Source: Parvularculaceae bacterium
GTDB taxonomy: Bacteria > Pseudomonadota > Alphaproteobacteria > Caulobacterales > Parvularculaceae
Reading direction: 5' to 3'
Assembly: GCA_013389125.1 (NCBI GenBank)
Contig: JACADX010000247.1
Location: 1-5,505, forward strand
DNA length: 5,505 nt
This document shows, piece by piece, positions 1 through 5,370 of the stretch. The notes below the pieces were generated by a model. It did not search any database, was not told where the DNA came from, and was given only the letters and a program-made list of their open reading frames with translations. A program made the translations under genes and the position numbers. The number at the start of each line of letters is the position of its first letter. Position 1 is the stretch's first letter.

Positions 1-178
1 CATCGCGCAGACGAAAACCAGGCCGCCGACCTTCGTCGCCAAATGCACGCGCGCCGAAGACGTTCCAGCCGCCTATCGGCGGTATCTCGTCAACGGCATC
101 CGCGAGGCGTTCGACCTGTGGGGCGCGCCGATCCGCCTCATTCTGGAAAAGCCGGAAAATCCGTACGCAGACGAATGA
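1..178 (+). CDS. der: GTPase Der (EngA), C-terminal end only
   Basis: Der is a double-domain GTPase that binds the 50S subunit and is needed for ribosome assembly in the cytoplasm. Only the last 58 residues are present; the gene enters from the left edge, reads from base 2 and ends at TGA 176-178. The fragment is the C-terminal KH-like domain. It shows TRPPTFV at fragment residues 6-12, then YRRYLVNGIREAF (25-37), GAPIRL (41-46) and the closing NPY (53-55), the usual order at the end of Der proteins. The two GTPase domains lie outside the window. Der converges on the DUF2330 gene with an 11-bp gap and no hairpin that I can see. The assignment rests on these conserved C-terminal motifs and is firm despite the short length. 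Confidence 0.93.
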   Translation, partial: IAQTKTRPPTFVAKCTRAEDVPAAYRRYLVNGIREAFDLWGAPIRLILEKPENPYADE

Positions 179-189
179 CCGAAGCGGCG

Positions 190-1584
190 TCAGCCTTTTC
201 CCTCCTCGCCGCCCCAAATCCGCTCCCACCATTTTTCCTTCTTCGGCGGCGGGAACGACTGTCCGCTTTCCTTCATTTTGCCGCGGATGTCGTCGATATC
301 CCAGCCGGTGAGCGCGGCGAGCGTCTGCGCCTCCCTTTCAAATCGCTTCGGGAGCTCCTTGCGATATTCCTTCGCCGCGTCGCATTTCGCCTCGCCCTTG
401 TAAGGATGGCGAAGCACGTAGCGGCCCTGAAAATTCTCGCGCTCGCCAGTCGTCTTGAACATCAGATCTTCGGGGAAATGCGCGGCGTCGTAGCTTACGT
501 GCAGCCTCGTCACGAAGACGTCCTGCGGGCCGCCGGGCGACGGCGGCCGACGCATGTTCGGCCGGTCGTCCGCTATTCCGCCGTCAAGCCAGTAAACGCC
601 GAGTTCGCGCAATTCCTCGTTCGACAGCGGATCGGCAGCGCACGGATCGCACCAGTTCATGTCCCAGGCGTATTCAAGGAAGACGGCCTTCTGCGCCTCC
701 TTGTCGACCTGCTCGGCGAACATCGCTTTGTAGAATTCGCCGAATTCGTCCTTCACATAGATGGGAATGTCCATCCCCGTCGGAAGCTTCACCGTGCGGT
801 AGTTGGTCGTTTCGACGCGCCCGTTTCGGGTCAGCGCGAAAATGAAGAGCTCCTGCTTGCCGTCGGCGTTGACGGTGCCGAGGCGAATGGGAAGCATGAA
901 CCGGCGCGATTCAAACGCGATTTGCAGCGGGCGGAGATAGCGGAGGCCTGTCTTCGCCTGCTCTTCGAGGTTGACCTTGGCGACGAAGAACTTCGTTCCT
1001 TGCCGGATATAGCTGCCAAGGACCCTGTCAACGCCCTCCGGCAGCTTGTAGCCGTTCTGAACGAGCCATGTCGCAAGGCCGCCCGATTCCTTCGCCGACA
1101 GGATCTGGATGTCGTATTCGCCCACCGTGTACTCGGCTTCGACCGTCACCCCGAGCGCCGCGTCGCCGCGCTTCTTAGCGTCGCCCGCCGCTTCCGCCAT
1201 CGGCATTCGCGAGCCCGTCACCATGATCTCGTCATAAACCGTGCACGGATCCTCGTCGAAATACTCGACGAGCCGCGGCGACGTGTAGGCGTCGAGATGA
1301 TCGATAATCGCGTTTTCCGTGACGTGGATCTGGCCTTCTTCGAGCACGACCGGCACCGGGACGACCATTGCGAACTCCTTGAGCTCGCCCTGATAGTCGT
1401 TCGACAGGGTCATTACGGTCCGATCCCCGTCGCGCATGATAGCGACTTTCGACGCCTTGTTGAAAAGCTTGGTGTCGGCCTTCGCGACATAAAACCCGCA
1501 AAAAGCGACGGCGCCGCCGGTCATGGCGATCGCGGCGAGCCCGGAGGCGGCGGCGATCAACGTCTTCTTCAATAGAGGCTTCAT
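190..1584 (-). CDS. Exported DUF2330 domain protein
   Basis: This 464-residue protein belongs to the DUF2330 family, whose biochemical function is unknown. Residues 1-27 form a clear Sec signal peptide: a KK-containing n-region, an Ala/Ile-rich core and AVA before the predicted cut. The mature protein starts FCGFYVAKAD, a typical family opening. The block KEFAMVVPVPV (69-79) and the segment around WCDPC (311-315) are also family-like. Mature cysteines are C29, C114, C312, C315 and C401, so disulfides in the periplasm are plausible. The C-terminus is charged and proline/tryptophan-rich (about 440-460). ATG at 1584 is supported by AAGGGAG at 1591-1597, six bases upstream. It lies 22 bp after the RnfD-like gene on the same strand, so the two are probably co-transcribed. 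I infer a periplasmic partner of that membrane protein. The family call is strong; the role is unknown. Confidence 0.88.
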   Translation of the reverse strand: MKPLLKKTLIAAASGLAAIAMTGGAVAFCGFYVAKADTKLFNKASKVAIMRDGDRTVMTLSNDYQGELKEFAMVVPVPVVLEEGQIHVTENAIIDHLDAYTSPRLVEYFDEDPCTVYDEIMVTGSRMPMAEAAGDAKKRGDAALGVTVEAEYTVGEYDIQILSAKESGGLATWLVQNGYKLPEGVDRVLGSYIRQGTKFFVAKVNLEEQAKTGLRYLRPLQIAFESRRFMLPIRLGTVNADGKQELFIFALTRNGRVETTNYRTVKLPTGMDIPIYVKDEFGEFYKAMFAEQVDKEAQKAVFLEYAWDMNWCDPCAADPLSNEELRELGVYWLDGGIADDRPNMRRPPSPGGPQDVFVTRLHVSYDAAHFPEDLMFKTTGERENFQGRYVLRHPYKGEAKCDAAKEYRKELPKRFEREAQTLAALTGWDIDDIRGKMKESGQSFPPPKKEKWWERIWGGEEGKG

Positions 1585-1590
1585 GGTCGG

Positions 1591-1597
1591 CTCCCTT
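1591..1597 (-). promoter_or_regulatory. Ribosome binding site of the DUF2330 gene
   Basis: On the minus strand AAGGGAG lies six bases before ATG 1582-1584. It fixes the start that gives an intact signal peptide. Confidence 0.6.
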
Positions 1598-1606
1598 GCA
1601 TGGTTC

Positions 1607-2470
1607 TCATTCCGCCGGCGCGCTGGCGCGGCCTCTTGCGTGAAAGATGAAGCGAAGCGGTCCGGGCGCGGTCCCCCACTGATAGCGCGCGCCGGCGCCC
1701 GCGTCGCCCGCCAGCAGGCGAAGAAGGGCGACGGCGAACGGTGCGTAGAAGATTGCGTCGCTGATGAAGAAATGGAACTGGCCGATATAGGCGAGGGCGG
1801 CGGCCGCGCTGACGAAAAGCGCCCGCTGACGGCTGTCCATGGGCGTCGTGACCGGGTCCGAGATCATGAAGAAGGCGAACAGGATGAGGGCGCCGTGCGA
1901 AAGGCGGAGCGCCGGAATCGACAAGGGATCGCCGAGGTAAAGCGCCCGGCCGACGACGAGCGCGGCGAAGACGCCAAGATAAATGATCGGCACGTCAAGG
2001 CGCGATGCGCGCCAGCAGGTGACGGCGCCGAGAGCGGCGATCATCGCTGCGAACCACGGCGCGCCGCCCCACTCGCCGGTCGACGTCCAAGCCGCACCCG
2101 AAAAGGCGACCATCAGCACGATCCCGAAATTCGCCGGATTGAAAATGTGCCGATCGCCGGCGCGAATGGCGAATTTCGATCCGATCGACAGCGCCGCGGC
2201 GAGCGCAAACGGCCACAGGCCGTCCGCGCGGAGGAGAAGCGACAACGAGAGACCTGAAATCAGCGGGCTTTTCCAGTCAAAGCGGCCCCTCAACAGCATC
2301 GATCCAAGCCCTTGCGCGCCGAGCGAAACGCCGATCGCCGTCGCCATCTGCGCCGGCGAAACGCCGAACCCGAGCGCCATGAGGCCCACAGCCAATATCG
2401 TTGCCTGGCCGGCGATCTGAAACCAGCGCGCGTCCTTAAATGCCTGAACCGGAGGTTTTGGCCTGAACAT
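1607..2470 (-). CDS. NqrB/RnfD-like membrane protein
   Basis: This protein of 287 or 289 residues is hydrophobic throughout, with roughly eight to ten membrane segments. Numbering from the GTG start, these lie near 21-38, 44-61, 71-83, 88-104, 114-130, 140-155, 162-180, 193-207, 217-236 and 239-256. Two motifs place it with the NqrB/RnfD superfamily of redox-driven ion-pump subunits: HIFNPANFGIV (110-120) and FFMISDPVTTP (202-212). The S-G-A-T box that carries covalent FMN in canonical NqrB/RnfD is not evident; FSGAAW (125-130) occupies that region. No other Rnf or Nqr subunit is nearby, so it is probably a stand-alone relative and not part of a full complex. An in-frame TAG just upstream limits the start to GTG 2474-2476 or ATG 2468-2470. 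Neither has a strong Shine-Dalgarno sequence; ATG is preferred. It is the first gene of an operon with the DUF2330 gene. Superfamily confident, role inferred. Confidence 0.83.
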   Translation of the reverse strand: MFRPKPPVQAFKDARWFQIAGQATILAVGLMALGFGVSPAQMATAIGVSLGAQGLGSMLLRGRFDWKSPLISGLSLSLLLRADGLWPFALAAALSIGSKFAIRAGDRHIFNPANFGIVLMVAFSGAAWTSTGEWGGAPWFAAMIAALGAVTCWRASRLDVPIIYLGVFAALVVGRALYLGDPLSIPALRLSHGALILFAFFMISDPVTTPMDSRQRALFVSAAAALAYIGQFHFFISDAIFYAPFAVALLRLLAGDAGAGARYQWGTAPGPLRFIFHARGRASAPAE

Positions 2471-2539
2471 CCGCACGCCAATCTAGCTGACCGGGAAGGG
2501 AACGCCCAGAAGGCGGCGAAATGGCGGCGGAACAATAGC

Positions 2540-2581
2540 GCCGGCGCGGATTTTGACAGCCGGCGCGCCTCCATGCTTGGC
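2540..2581 (+). promoter_or_regulatory. Possible doxX-like promoter with flanking direct repeats
   Basis: A perfect -35 hexamer TTGACA lies at 2553-2558. The -10 region about 17 bp downstream (around 2572-2582) is poor, so this is tentative. The -35 is bracketed by two copies of GCCGGCGCG (2540-2548 and 2559-2567), starting 19 bp apart. They could be an operator or could simply reflect GC-rich sequence. The position, about 55 bp before the doxX-like ATG, is sensible. Confidence 0.3.
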
Positions 2582-2612
2582 TGCGGACGCGAGACCGGAG
2601 CTCTTTTTGACT

Positions 2613-3011
2613 ATGAAATTGCTGACAAATCCGCCTCTGAGCCAGGCCGCCGGCATGGTCATTCTCAGGCTGACCCTGTGCACGCTTGTCTTCATCCATG
2701 GATACTGGCGCGCAACGAAAGGCGGCGTCGCCCCGTTCGGCGAGTGGCTGACGTCGCAAGGAACGCCGTTCGGCGCCGAGGCGGCGATCGCCGTTACGGG
2801 GTATGAACTCATCGCCGCGCCGACGCTCGCCCTCGGTCTCTTCCGGCCCATCCTCGCAACGATATTCGCGGCGATTTATGCGGCCGGCATGGTCATGGTC
2901 CATCTGCCCTTCGGCTGGTTCGTTGTCGGGGCCGGTCGGAACGGAATGGAGTACAGCGCGCTCTTGATCATTTGCTTCCTTCTTGTCGGATGGACGAGAG
3001 GCGCGAAATAA
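2613..3011 (+). CDS. DoxX family membrane protein
   Basis: This is a 132-residue inner-membrane protein with four predicted helices, at about 14-30, 56-76, 80-97 and 113-127. That is the size and topology of the DoxX family, whose members are associated with thiol or quinone redox and stress functions but are mostly uncharacterised. FIHGYWRATKGGVAPFGEWL (27-46), with its His-Gly after helix 1 and the FGEWL end, and NGMEYSALLI (110-119) before the last helix are typical of the family. The chosen ATG at 2613 gives a normal short N-terminus. A TTG at 2553 would add 20 residues, but it overlaps a possible -35 box, so I reject it. A GGAG at 2597-2600 is rather far (12 bases) for a Shine-Dalgarno. 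The gene is monocistronic, diverges from the RnfD-like operon and converges on the osmC-like gene across a shared hairpin. Its substrate is not deducible. Confidence 0.85.
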   Translation: MKLLTNPPLSQAAGMVILRLTLCTLVFIHGYWRATKGGVAPFGEWLTSQGTPFGAEAAIAVTGYELIAAPTLALGLFRPILATIFAAIYAAGMVMVHLPFGWFVVGAGRNGMEYSALLIICFLLVGWTRGAK

Positions 3012-3037
3012 AAAGGGAGCCGCCTGAAGGCGGCTCC
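3012..3037 (-). terminator. Rho-independent terminator between convergent genes
   Basis: A perfect 9-bp stem pairs GGAGCCGCC (3016-3024) with GGCGGCTCC (3029-3037) around a 4-base loop. On the minus strand the stem is followed by CTTTTTATT, a good U-tract, so it terminates the diiron/osmC-like operon 30 bp after its stop. On the plus strand the hairpin comes four bases after the doxX-like stop but is followed by AGCTCTCTCC, so termination in that direction would be weaker. The U-tract overlaps the TAA of the doxX-like gene. Confidence 0.85.
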
Positions 3038-3066
3038 AGCTCTCTCCCCATTCGCGGGCGGACCGT

Positions 3067-3627
3067 CTAGCCGATCTTCAGCGTCGACTTCAGCTGCACC
3101 GCCTGCGAGAGATTGTGGAAGTTCGGCGAGGTCGCTTTCACCAAGCGGTGAATTTCCTCGAAGGTTTCCTTTGAAGCGTCGCCCTTGATGCGCACCGTGT
3201 AGGAAAGGCTTTCATAGCCCGGCGCGACTTCGTCGCTGATCCCGAGGAAGCCGCGAAGATCGATGTCGCCTTCGACGTCGATTTCAAGGCTGTCGAGCCT
3301 GACGCCTTTGAGCGAACACAAGGCGACATAGCCGACCATCATGCAGGAATTGAGGGCGGCGAGGAGGTATTCCTGCGGATTGGCGAACTTGTTCGTGCCG
3401 CCGAGTTCGAGCGGTTCGTCGACGTCAATCGCAAACGACCGCCGGATCTTCTCGCCGCCGATCTCAAATCCATCGACGGTCGAGCGGTTATGGGTCCCGC
3501 CCTGCCACTTGCTGGAGACCTTCCAGCGGGTCACGCCTTTCGTCGGATCCGCGGCGACGGCGCCGGCGAGCGCTTCGACATCTGCGACGTTGACGCCGTT
3601 GATGACGGCCGGTTTCGAATCGAACAT
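3067..3627 (-). CDS. OsmC family protein, single-cysteine variant
   Basis: OsmC/Ohr proteins are small cytoplasmic thiol peroxidases that reduce organic hydroperoxides with a pair of cysteines. This one has 186 residues, longer than the roughly 140 of classical OsmC, with an N-terminal extension of about 30. Family features are HNRST (46-50), the block NPQEYLLAALNSCMMVGY (83-100) carrying the first cysteine at C95, and a C-terminal SPNFHNL (167-173). In the classical enzyme this last motif begins with the second cysteine (CPxxxxL); here it is S167. The only other cysteine is C104. The protein may therefore use another resolving thiol or not be a standard peroxidase. ATG 3625-3627 has AGGA at 3635-3638, seven bases upstream. 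It is the second gene of an operon, 39 bp after the diiron gene, and ends before a strong terminator. Family secure, activity uncertain. Confidence 0.9.
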   Translation of the reverse strand: MFDSKPAVINGVNVADVEALAGAVAADPTKGVTRWKVSSKWQGGTHNRSTVDGFEIGGEKIRRSFAIDVDEPLELGGTNKFANPQEYLLAALNSCMMVGYVALCSLKGVRLDSLEIDVEGDIDLRGFLGISDEVAPGYESLSYTVRIKGDASKETFEEIHRLVKATSPNFHNLSQAVQLKSTLKIG

Positions 3628-3633
3628 TGGACT

Positions 3634-3642
3634 TTCCTTTCG
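3634..3642 (-). promoter_or_regulatory. Ribosome binding site of the osmC-like gene (leader copy 1)
   Basis: The minus strand reads CGAAAGGAA with AGGA seven bases before the ATG. The same nine bases precede the diiron gene and a third site at 4862-4870. Confidence 0.6.
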
Positions 3643-3666
3643 TTGACTGAGGTTATGGCTGGCCGC

Positions 3667-4581
3667 TCAACAAAACGCCGGAGCGACGTCGGCGATCTCC
3701 TTTGCGCCTTGCGGCGAGACCCGATGAAGCGCCGCTTTCGTCTGCGGATGGACGAGGCCGGATCCGATAAACGTCCAGCGGAGCGCTTGATGCTGCGTGC
3801 GGACGATCTCGGCGCGCTCTGATGCGTCGAAGCGCCGTCCGGCCGCGCGCTCAAGCGCGTCAAGGTCCATCTTCGCCTGTTCCGCGAGTCCGCCGTCAAG
3901 GAAAGCGCCGAGTTCAAGATAGCCGCGCACGCCGGCAAGCCGCTCATCGGCGTTTCTTGACGCGGCGATCGCATCGGTCATCAGCGAGTCGAGCTGCGCG
4001 TGCTGCATCTCTTCCATCCAATGATGCTTGAGGAGGCTCTTGAAAAGCGGATCGAGTTCCGCGTCATCGCGCACGCTCTCGGTGTAGTGCGCCTGCGTCA
4101 TCCACTCGATACCGAGAATGAGAAGGCTGACCGCGAGCGGATCGGCGCCGAGGACTTTGGCGCTGATCGCTTCCGGAGGGCCGATCACATCGCACGCGAC
4201 GCCGAAGCCGGACAGAAACTCCTCGCGGAATTTCTTGAAGAGGTGAATGTGCTTGGCCTCCTCGCCCGCGAATTGAAGGAGGGCGCGCGTCCTGTAGTCG
4301 TCGCGCTCGTCTATCAGCGCGCGCGTGTGGTCCATGACGAAGGGGAGGATGAACTCCTCGACGAGACCGAACGTGTAAAGATAGCCGTGGGCGCGGATTT
4401 GGTTGAGGAGTCGCTTTTCGCGCGGCGACAGGAAGGAAACCGGCTCGGTTCTCGCAAGCGATTCCGGCAGGAAGCGCTTCGTGAAGTCGAGCCGCTTGCC
4501 GTCGCCGATGAGGTCTTCTACGCGCCAGCGGATCCGCTCGGCGCGAGCGAGGGTGTCTTTGTAGTTGAAGTGCGCAGTCAT
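3667..4581 (-). CDS. AurF/ferritin-like diiron protein
   Basis: A 304-residue helical, soluble protein with no signal peptide. It carries the ligand set of a carboxylate-bridged diiron site: E75 or E76 (VEEFILPF), E108-x2-H111 (GEEAKHIHLF), E159 (LGIEW), and H187-x3-E191-x2-H194 (HHWMEEMQHAQL). The extra His four residues before the second ExxH, and the overall spacing, resemble AurF/CmlI-type N-oxygenases, which use seven ligands and are about 300-340 residues long. Overall sequence similarity to AurF by eye is limited, so an oxidase, oxygenase or ferritin-like iron protein are all possible. ATG 4579-4581 has AGGA at 4588-4591, six bases upstream. It is the first gene of an operon with the osmC-like gene (39-bp gap), which suggests handling of peroxide or an oxidised product. 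The SARP-type gene diverges 417 bp upstream. The diiron site is well supported; the reaction is unknown. Confidence 0.82.
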   Translation of the reverse strand: MTAHFNYKDTLARAERIRWRVEDLIGDGKRLDFTKRFLPESLARTEPVSFLSPREKRLLNQIRAHGYLYTFGLVEEFILPFVMDHTRALIDERDDYRTRALLQFAGEEAKHIHLFKKFREEFLSGFGVACDVIGPPEAISAKVLGADPLAVSLLILGIEWMTQAHYTESVRDDAELDPLFKSLLKHHWMEEMQHAQLDSLMTDAIAASRNADERLAGVRGYLELGAFLDGGLAEQAKMDLDALERAAGRRFDASERAEIVRTQHQALRWTFIGSGLVHPQTKAALHRVSPQGAKEIADVAPAFC

Positions 4582-4586
4582 CTCGC

Positions 4587-4595
4587 TTCCTTTCG
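4587..4595 (-). promoter_or_regulatory. Ribosome binding site of the diiron gene (leader copy 2)
   Basis: The minus strand reads CGAAAGGAA with AGGA six bases before ATG 4579-4581. The spacing supports this start. Confidence 0.6.
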
Positions 4596-4735
4596 TTGGC
4601 CGCCCTCCTTCGCCTTGTGACCCCGCTTCGTTGAAGCGACCGTCGAAGCCGGCGTGGAAAGTCGATTATCGTTCGGCTGTCTTCCTATTGGCGCTTTTGC
4701 GCAGGCTCTTATTTGGCGTTCCCCGTCCTCGGGTT

Positions 4736-4768
4736 GAATGATCGATTGGCCGAAGCCCATGATCATTC
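4736..4768. repeat. 8-bp inverted repeat, possible operator
   Basis: GAATGATC at 4736-4743 is exactly repeated in inverse as GATCATTC at 4761-4768, with a 17-bp spacer and 25 bp between arm starts, about two and a half helical turns. It lies between the divergent diiron and SARP-type genes, where an operator is expected. An 8-bp arm alone could occur by chance. Confidence 0.3.
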
Positions 4769-4984
4769 GTCCGCGTCGGATGCGGGCGAGGACGCCCGCG
4801 AGCGCGGCGAACGCGGTCAGCGTCGCCAGGGTCGATTCGATTGCCTTGGTTATTGGTGCTTTTCCTTTCGTCGGCTTGGTCCCGGTCTTTTTCGCGGGGC
4901 GGCGACGCGTCAATCGCGCTCCATCGTCGGATCGACCGTGGAACAGAGCGTTGAATCTTCGGCGGCCGCGGATCTTGTCATCCC

Positions 4985-4991
4985 GGGAGAG
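4985..4991 (+). promoter_or_regulatory. Ribosome binding site of the SARP-type gene
   Basis: GGGAGAG ends seven bases before GTG 4999-5001. It supports a GTG start for the regulator and a protein beginning MLEIRLSGEL. Confidence 0.55.
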
Positions 4992-4998
4992 AACGGGC

Positions 4999-5370
4999 GT
5001 GCTTGAAATCAGGCTCTCGGGGGAGTTGACGGTCCTGCGCGACGGCAAGGTCGCGGCCTTGCCGCAGTCTCGCAAGACCCGCGCACTGCTCGCCTATCTC
5101 ATCCTGAATCCCGGCCCGCACCGACGCGAGAGACTGTGCGAAATCTTTTGGCAAGTTCCCGACGATCCGCGGCATTCATTGCGGTGGTCCCTCAGCAAAT
5201 TGCGCGCGATCGTCGACGACGACAGGGACGAACGGATTGTCGCTGATCGCGAGCGCGCGGCATTCGATCGGGCCGGCGCGCGGATCGATTTTGTCGAGGC
5301 GTCATCGCTCGTCGCTTCGGGCCTTGCCGGCAGCCCAATCTCGGCTATTTCCGAGATGGCGGCGAGGATC
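4999..5370 (+). CDS. SARP/BTAD-type transcriptional regulator, N-terminus, broken
   Basis: SARP-type activators join a winged-helix OmpR-like DNA-binding domain to a bacterial transcriptional activation (BTAD) domain. The first 120 or so residues fit well. MLEIRLSGELTVLRDGK (1-17) is the opening beta-hairpin region. SRKTRALLAYLIL (24-36) and RRERLCEIFW (42-51) follow, then the recognition-helix area DDPRHSLRWSLSKLRAI (55-71). RIDFVEASSLVASGL (95-109) leads into BTAD. PISAISEMAAR (113-123) can still be aligned with the usual start of BTAD. After about residue 123 the frame stays open to the window end but becomes Ser/Arg-rich with no family resemblance, because the DNA there encodes something else on the other strand. 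Most of BTAD and any C-terminal domain are missing. It diverges from the diiron/osmC-like operon and may have regulated it (inference). The regulator call is good; its integrity is doubtful. Confidence 0.75.

Larger units (their letters stand above)
4578..4853 (-). other. Candidate small ORF with ATA start or degraded start
   Basis: This is an open stretch of 91 codons whose stop overlaps the diiron ATG (ATGA). There is no ATG, GTG or TTG at the expected place, but the leader CGAAAGGAA (4862-4870) puts AGGA nine bases before an ATA at 4851-4853. The first 30 or so codons encode (I/M)TKAIESTLATLTAFAALA followed by GVLARIRRGR. This is a hydrophobic helix with a basic flank, and its third positions are almost all G/C, as in the real genes nearby. 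After that the codon bias collapses (ATA, AGA and CGA appear) and the peptide looks random. It may be a tiny membrane peptide, a decayed gene, or chance. A downstream ATG at 4757-4759 lacks a good Shine-Dalgarno. Confidence 0.2.
4582..4998. other. Divergent intergenic region, diiron gene / SARP-type gene
   Basis: No convincing conserved protein lies in these 417 bases apart from the weak small-ORF candidate. The region should hold the promoters of both flanking genes. On the minus strand GATAAT (4665-4670) is a good -10-like hexamer about 80 bases before the diiron ATG, but it lacks a matching -35. An 8-bp inverted repeat, GAATGATC (4736-4743) and GATCATTC (4761-4768), sits near the middle. 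I see no clear plus-strand promoter. Confidence 0.5.

Noticed and set aside
179..189. Possible terminator between der and the DUF2330 gene
   Set aside because: The 11-bp gap and flanks show no convincing stem-loop with a T-run on either strand.
43..1575. Long plus-strand open frame of 510 codons
   Set aside because: It is antisense to the DUF2330 gene, Arg-rich without domain character, and overlaps the true der end. It is a typical shadow frame in GC-rich DNA.
1523..2257. Plus-strand frame of 244 codons opposite the RnfD-like gene
   Set aside because: It is highly charged, low-complexity antisense of a membrane protein and has no recognisable motif.
2553..2612. N-terminal extension of the doxX-like gene from TTG 2553
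   Set aside because: The TTG overlaps a TTGACA box and has no ribosome binding site, and the added residues do not resemble the family. ATG 2613 gives the usual DoxX length.
4000..4620. Plus-strand open frame of 206 codons opposite the diiron gene
   Set aside because: The minus-strand protein has a full diiron ligand set and a good ribosome binding site. The plus-strand frame is its antisense image.
4713..5006. Plus-strand frame of 97 codons before the SARP-type gene
   Set aside because: It has no Shine-Dalgarno sequence, is Arg/Ser/Gly-rich without pattern, and overlaps the SARP-type start in another frame.
5094..5357. Continuation of the minus-strand dehydrogenase frame to its stop at 5094
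   Set aside because: Residues beyond the ILAA segment are antisense to the well-supported SARP-type N-terminus and do not resemble the family.
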